Source: Methylococcus sp. UBA6136 (lineage in GTDB: Bacteria > Pseudomonadota > Gammaproteobacteria > Methylococcales > Methylococcaceae). Taken from it: a stretch of 9,395 nucleotides of DNA. The position numbers were made by a program, and so were the translations under genes. Below are positions 6,681 to 9,395 of the stretch, one piece after another. The notes beneath the pieces are model-generated. The model saw only the letters and a list, made by a program, of their open reading frames with translations, did no database searches and was not told where the DNA came from. Where the stretch lies: assembly GCA_002423305.1 (NCBI GenBank), contig DIVI01000244.1, positions 1-9,395 on the forward strand, in the 5' to 3' direction. Position 1 is the stretch's first letter. Each line of letters begins with the position of its first letter.

Positions 6681-7385
6681 TCAGTGCGGGTGGATGACGG
6701 AATGGGAACCCAGCAGGCGCAGTATGGGTTCGGCATGAATTTCGGGTGTTGGCAGACCATCCGGATGCTCGCCCGGATAAGCCCGCAAGCGAATCGGGCT
6801 GCGCATTGGCCCCGGAGTGAATACATGAGCACGCAGACCGAAGCTTTCCGATTCCGAGTTGAGAATGCGGGCATAAGCGGCTAGGCCCAGTTTGGCGACC
6901 CCATAGGCGCCCCAGAACGCCTTGCCTTCGCCGACTGCCGAATCTCCGACAAAGACGACGGACCCGTCGCCGCTGTCGATCAAAAGTTTGCCGACAGCGC
7001 TGGTGAGCAGGAAGGGCGCTGTCAAATTGACCTGGAACAGTCGTTGCCATCGGGTGCCGTCTATCTCGGACAAGGGCATCAGATGGCCGAGTTCAGCGGC
7101 GCAGTGCATCAACCCATGCAGGCCGCCCAGTTCCTGTCGCAAGGTATCGGCGAGGTCGGCGTAATCCTGTTCGCTGGCACCAGCCAGATCGAGCGGGTAG
7201 ATCGCCGGTGTGCGGCCTCCGTCGTGGATGATGGCGTCGTAAAGTTTTTCCAGCTTCTGGATGTGACGGCCCAGCAGAACCACCGTCGCGCCCGCTTGTG
7301 CGCAGGCTTTTGCCGCGACTGATCCCAGCGCGCCGGTAGCGCCGGTGATGAGAATCACCCGATCTTCCAGTGACGGGTGGTTCAT
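6681..7385 (-). CDS. Short-chain dehydrogenase/reductase, YciK-like
   Basis: This is a classical SDR oxidoreductase of 234 residues with unknown substrate, presumably cytoplasmic and NAD(P)-dependent. The cofactor motif TGATGALG is at 14-21, and an arginine after the second strand (LLGR, Arg40) hints at NADP. The catalytic tetrad is Asn120, Ser149, Tyr161 and Lys165 (YGVAK). The usual NNAG motif is replaced by HCAA (94-97). PG of the TPGPMRS loop is present. The ATG at 7385 overlaps the phosphatase stop as ATGA and gives a standard SDR N-terminus; an upstream in-frame ATG at 7424 would overlap the phosphatase by 43 bases. The sequence ends at LLGSHSVIHPH and lacks the final strand (normally a TGQ...DG-like stretch), so it is about 15 residues shorter than E. 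coli YciK. Its position next to a ubiG-linked phosphatase matches the arrangement I remember from Pseudomonas. Confidence 0.9.
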   Translation of the reverse strand: MNHPSLEDRVILITGATGALGSVAAKACAQAGATVVLLGRHIQKLEKLYDAIIHDGGRTPAIYPLDLAGASEQDYADLADTLRQELGGLHGLMHCAAELGHLMPLSEIDGTRWQRLFQVNLTAPFLLTSAVGKLLIDSGDGSVVFVGDSAVGEGKAFWGAYGVAKLGLAAYARILNSESESFGLRAHVFTPGPMRSPIRLRAYPGEHPDGLPTPEIHAEPILRLLGSHSVIHPH

Positions 7386-8116
7386 CGGGCTGCCGCTATC
7401 CAGGGAATGAGGTCGCTTGGGCATTCCAGTGCGTCGTCCGCACCCCAGGCATCGACATCTTCATCCGCCGCGATGTAACCATAAAGCGCCGCCAGGGTCG
7501 TCATGCCTGCCCGCCGTCCGGCTTCGATGTCGCGCGCAGAGTCGCCGATGTAGACGCAGTGTTCTGGCTGGATGCCGAGGCGCTGGCTGGCTTCCAGCAA
7601 GGGCAGCGGGTGGGGCTTGGCTTTTGGCGTGGTATCACCACTGATGATGCAGTCGGTTCTCTGTGACAACTGGAGTGCGGCGGCCAGCGGCTCGGTCAGC
7701 CGGCTCTGCTTGTTGGTGACAATGCCCCATGGCAGCCTGCGGGCGTCCAGCTCATCAAGGACGGCTTCCATGCCGGAGAAATAGGCGGTCTGGTTGGCGA
7801 CGTTCGCCTCGTAATGCTCAAGCATCCGGTCGATCAGCCGGGAAAAGAGGTCGTCGTTTTTCGGGCTGACCTGATTGACCTGCGGGAAGTTGAAAACCGG
7901 ACGCCGCTCCACCGTCTTGACGATCCAGTACCCCAGCATGGTTCTTGCGCCGCCTGAGATATAGGGTTTGGCTTCTTCAAGGGGGCACGGGGGCAAGCCC
8001 TCCGACACCAAGGCCCAGTTGGCGGACGCCACCAGATCGGGGGCGGTGTCGAGTACCGTGCCGTCAAGATCGAACAGCACCGCATCGATGGGTTTGCTGG
8101 ACATCAAGGCATTCAT
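7382..8116 (-). CDS. gph: HAD-family phosphatase, Gph/MupP type
   Basis: This 244-residue protein is a HAD superfamily phosphatase with a helical cap. Motif I is DLDGTVLD (nucleophile Asp16, acid/base Asp18), motif II is VTNK (Thr134), motif III is Lys167 in KPHP, and motif IV is GDSARD (Asp192, Asp196). All catalytic residues are present. Two functions are plausible: phosphoglycolate phosphatase (Gph), which removes 2-phosphoglycolate, or MupP, the MurNAc-6-phosphate phosphatase of peptidoglycan recycling described in Pseudomonas. The ubiG and SDR neighbours and the ISGGARTM (53-60) and GYI/WGAD stretches make me lean to MupP, but this is inference. A segment around residues 68-90 looks like an insertion in the cap compared with the MupP proteins I recall. 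Its ATG at 8116 overlaps the ubiG stop as ATGA, and its own stop overlaps the SDR start the same way, so three genes appear translationally coupled. Confidence 0.9.
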   Translation of the reverse strand: MNALMSSKPIDAVLFDLDGTVLDTAPDLVASANWALVSEGLPPCPLEEAKPYISGGARTMLGYWIVKTVERRPVFNFPQVNQVSPKNDDLFSRLIDRMLEHYEANVANQTAYFSGMEAVLDELDARRLPWGIVTNKQSRLTEPLAAALQLSQRTDCIISGDTTPKAKPHPLPLLEASQRLGIQPEHCVYIGDSARDIEAGRRAGMTTLAALYGYIAADEDVDAWGADDALECPSDLIPWIAAAR

Positions 8117-8826
8117 TCGGCGGGCTTTTCAAAGGCCGCCAGATAGTTGACGTCGATATCCTTCGGGCTCAGGTTGAACTGGCCGGTCAGCGGGTTGTAG
8201 ACCACGCCCTCCAGGCCCAGAAGTTCCAGTCCATTCTCGCGGGTCCAGCGGCTGAGTTCGGATGGTCGGATGAAGGTCGAGAAATCGTGCGTTCCTTTCG
8301 GGATCATGTTCAGCAGGTATTCCGCCCCGACAATCGCCAGGAGATAGGCTTTCAGCTTGCGGTTCAGGGTGGAGAAAAAGATGCGGCCACCGGGCTTGAC
8401 CAGGTGGGCACAGGCCTTCACCACGGAGGCGGGCTCGGGCACATGTTCCAGCATCTCCATACAGGTGATGTGGTCGAAACTGGCGGGTTGCTGGTCCGCC
8501 AGGGATTCCACGCTGATCTGCTGGTAATCGATGGCAAGGCCTCCCTCGATGGCGTGTTCACGGGCAACAGCCAGCAATTCACCGCCGAGGTCAATGCCGG
8601 TCACCTCGGCGCCGGCCCGGGCCAGGCCTTCGCTGAGGATGCCTCCGCCGCAGCCGACATCCAGGACACGCTTGCCGGACAGATCGGCGTAGGAGCGGAT
8701 GAATTGCAGGCGCAAGGGATTGACCGCATGCAGGGTCTTGAATTCGCCCCGGGGATCCCACCAGCGATCGGCCAGCGCGCCGAATTTTTCGATCTCATGT
8801 TCGTGGACGTTTTCAGCGGTGCTCAT
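8113..8826 (-). CDS. ubiG: Ubiquinone biosynthesis O-methyltransferase
   Basis: UbiG performs both O-methylation steps of ubiquinone synthesis, using S-adenosylmethionine, at the inner face of the cytoplasmic membrane. The 237-residue protein has the family N-terminus (EIEKFGALADRWWDPRGEF, then LHAVNPLRL). The SAM-binding motif I is VLDVGCGGG (54-62), followed by the acidic strand-2 residue in VTGIDLG. EMLEHVP and KPGGRIFFSTLNR follow, and the segment IPKGTHDFSTFIRPSEL is very characteristic of UbiG. Length is close to E. coli UbiG (240). The ATG at 8826 has AGGA seven bases upstream. It starts 54 bases after mtaD, and its stop overlaps the phosphatase start. Its presence implies a quinone-based aerobic respiratory chain. 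Confidence 0.98.
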   Translation of the reverse strand: MSTAENVHEHEIEKFGALADRWWDPRGEFKTLHAVNPLRLQFIRSYADLSGKRVLDVGCGGGILSEGLARAGAEVTGIDLGGELLAVAREHAIEGGLAIDYQQISVESLADQQPASFDHITCMEMLEHVPEPASVVKACAHLVKPGGRIFFSTLNRKLKAYLLAIVGAEYLLNMIPKGTHDFSTFIRPSELSRWTRENGLELLGLEGVVYNPLTGQFNLSPKDIDVNYLAAFEKPAE

Positions 8827-8880
8827 GGCATTTTCCTGAGTGTTCGGGGGGCAATGGATTTGGGCGATATTTCCATAGGT

Positions 8881-9395
8881 TCAATCGAGCAGCTTTTCCC
8901 GCCAGAGGCGAGCTTTTTGGCTGATGTCCTCGATATCGAGCGTGGTGAGTTGCCGGTCCTTCAGCAGTCGGCGACCACCGACCCAGACATCGCTGACCTG
9001 ATGGCGGCTGGCGGCATAGACCAAATCTGAAACCGGGTCGAACAGGGGTTGGGTCTCGATGCGGTCGAGCCGGATGGCCGTGATGTCGGCCCACTTTCCA
9101 GGTTCCAGGGAACCGATGTCCGCATCCAGCCCCAACGCCCTGGCTCCATTCAGCGTGGCCATGCGAAGAGCGGTGCGCGCCGGAATGGCGCTGGCATCGC
9201 CGGAAACGGCCTTGGCCAGCAGTGCGGTCATGCGCATCTCACCCATCATGTCGAGGTCGTTGTTGCTGGCAGCCCCGTCGGTGCCGATCGCGACATTCAC
9301 CCCCGCATCCACGAGTCTGGCTACAGGGCAGAAACCACTGGCCAGCTTCAAGTTCGACTCCGGACAGTGCACCACGCTGGCACCGGTTTGGGCGA
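8881..9395 (-). CDS. mtaD: 5-methylthioadenosine/S-adenosylhomocysteine deaminase, C-terminal part (5' end outside window)
   Basis: The frame is open through the right edge of the window (first visible residues AQTGASVVHC) and ends with TGA at 8881-8883, giving the last 170 or so residues of an amidohydrolase of about 440. MtaD-type (TRZ/ATZ) enzymes deaminate the adenine moiety of methylthioadenosine or S-adenosylhomocysteine in the cytoplasm. The visible part contains HCPESNLKLASGFCPV and the metal-binding GTDGAASNNDLDMMGEM, whose Asp is the conserved metal and catalytic ligand. RMATLNGARALGL and GSLEPGKWADITAI lead into the final beta-sandwich with VWVGGRRLL. The upstream metal-binding histidines lie outside the window. 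The position before ubiG matches the arrangement I remember in Pseudomonas, which supports MtaD over other amidohydrolases such as guanine deaminase. It is the first visible gene of the minus-strand train. Confidence 0.93.
   Translation of the reverse strand, partial: AQTGASVVHCPESNLKLASGFCPVARLVDAGVNVAIGTDGAASNNDLDMMGEMRMTALLAKAVSGDASAIPARTALRMATLNGARALGLDADIGSLEPGKWADITAIRLDRIETQPLFDPVSDLVYAASRHQVSDVWVGGRRLLKDRQLTTLDIEDISQKARLWREKLLD

Noticed and set aside
7386..7424. A 13-residue N-terminal extension of the SDR
   Set aside because: It overlaps the phosphatase gene and adds a non-conserved lead. The ATGA overlap start at 7385 gives a normal SDR N-terminus.
7945..9030. A 361-codon open frame on the plus strand across the phosphatase, ubiG and mtaD
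   Set aside because: It is antisense to three well-supported genes, and its translation shows no family motif. It is a codon-bias shadow.

Overview
The window reads as an ordinary housekeeping stretch of a gammaproteobacterial chromosome. It is gene-dense, moderately GC-rich and shows no mobile elements, RNA genes or CRISPR. Two features point to this class. First, several gene neighbourhoods match those I remember from Pseudomonas and relatives: prmB close to aroC, aroC followed by an MFS transporter, and mtaD-ubiG-phosphatase-SDR. Second, the IHF alpha, PrmB and UbiG proteins resemble their E. coli counterparts motif by motif. I cannot name the genus.

Layout: two gene trains converge on a 77-base gap at 6025-6101. 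The plus-strand train (1-6024) runs pheT (3' end only), ihfA, argC, prmB, a TesA-like SGNH lipoprotein hydrolase, aroC and an HcaT-like MFS transporter. Spacings are 1, 94-100, 4, 28, 61 and 22 bases. The minus-strand train (9395 down to 6102) runs mtaD (3' part only), ubiG, a Gph/MupP-type HAD phosphatase, a YciK-like short-chain dehydrogenase and sufT. Spacings are 54 bases, two 4-base ATGA overlaps, and 18 bases. Both trains begin outside the window, so their main promoters are not visible. No gene-free stretch exceeds 100 bases.

Roles: the plus strand carries translation (PheRS beta), nucleoid architecture (IHF alpha), arginine synthesis (ArgC), ribosomal protein uL3 methylation (PrmB), an envelope esterase, the last shikimate step (AroC) and an uptake or efflux permease of unknown substrate. 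The minus strand carries purine/methylthioadenosine salvage (MtaD), ubiquinone synthesis (UbiG), a sugar-phosphate or phosphoglycolate phosphatase (possibly peptidoglycan recycling), an oxidoreductase of unknown substrate, and an iron-sulfur maturation factor (SufT). They look like co-transcribed but functionally mixed housekeeping genes.

I did not find evidence for a new biological system. The points most worth a second look are modest: the lipoprotein hydrolase between prmB and aroC, the cap insertion and true substrate of the HAD phosphatase, the short C-terminus of the SDR, the substrate of the transporter next to aroC, and the placement of sufT at the end of the mtaD-ubiG train.
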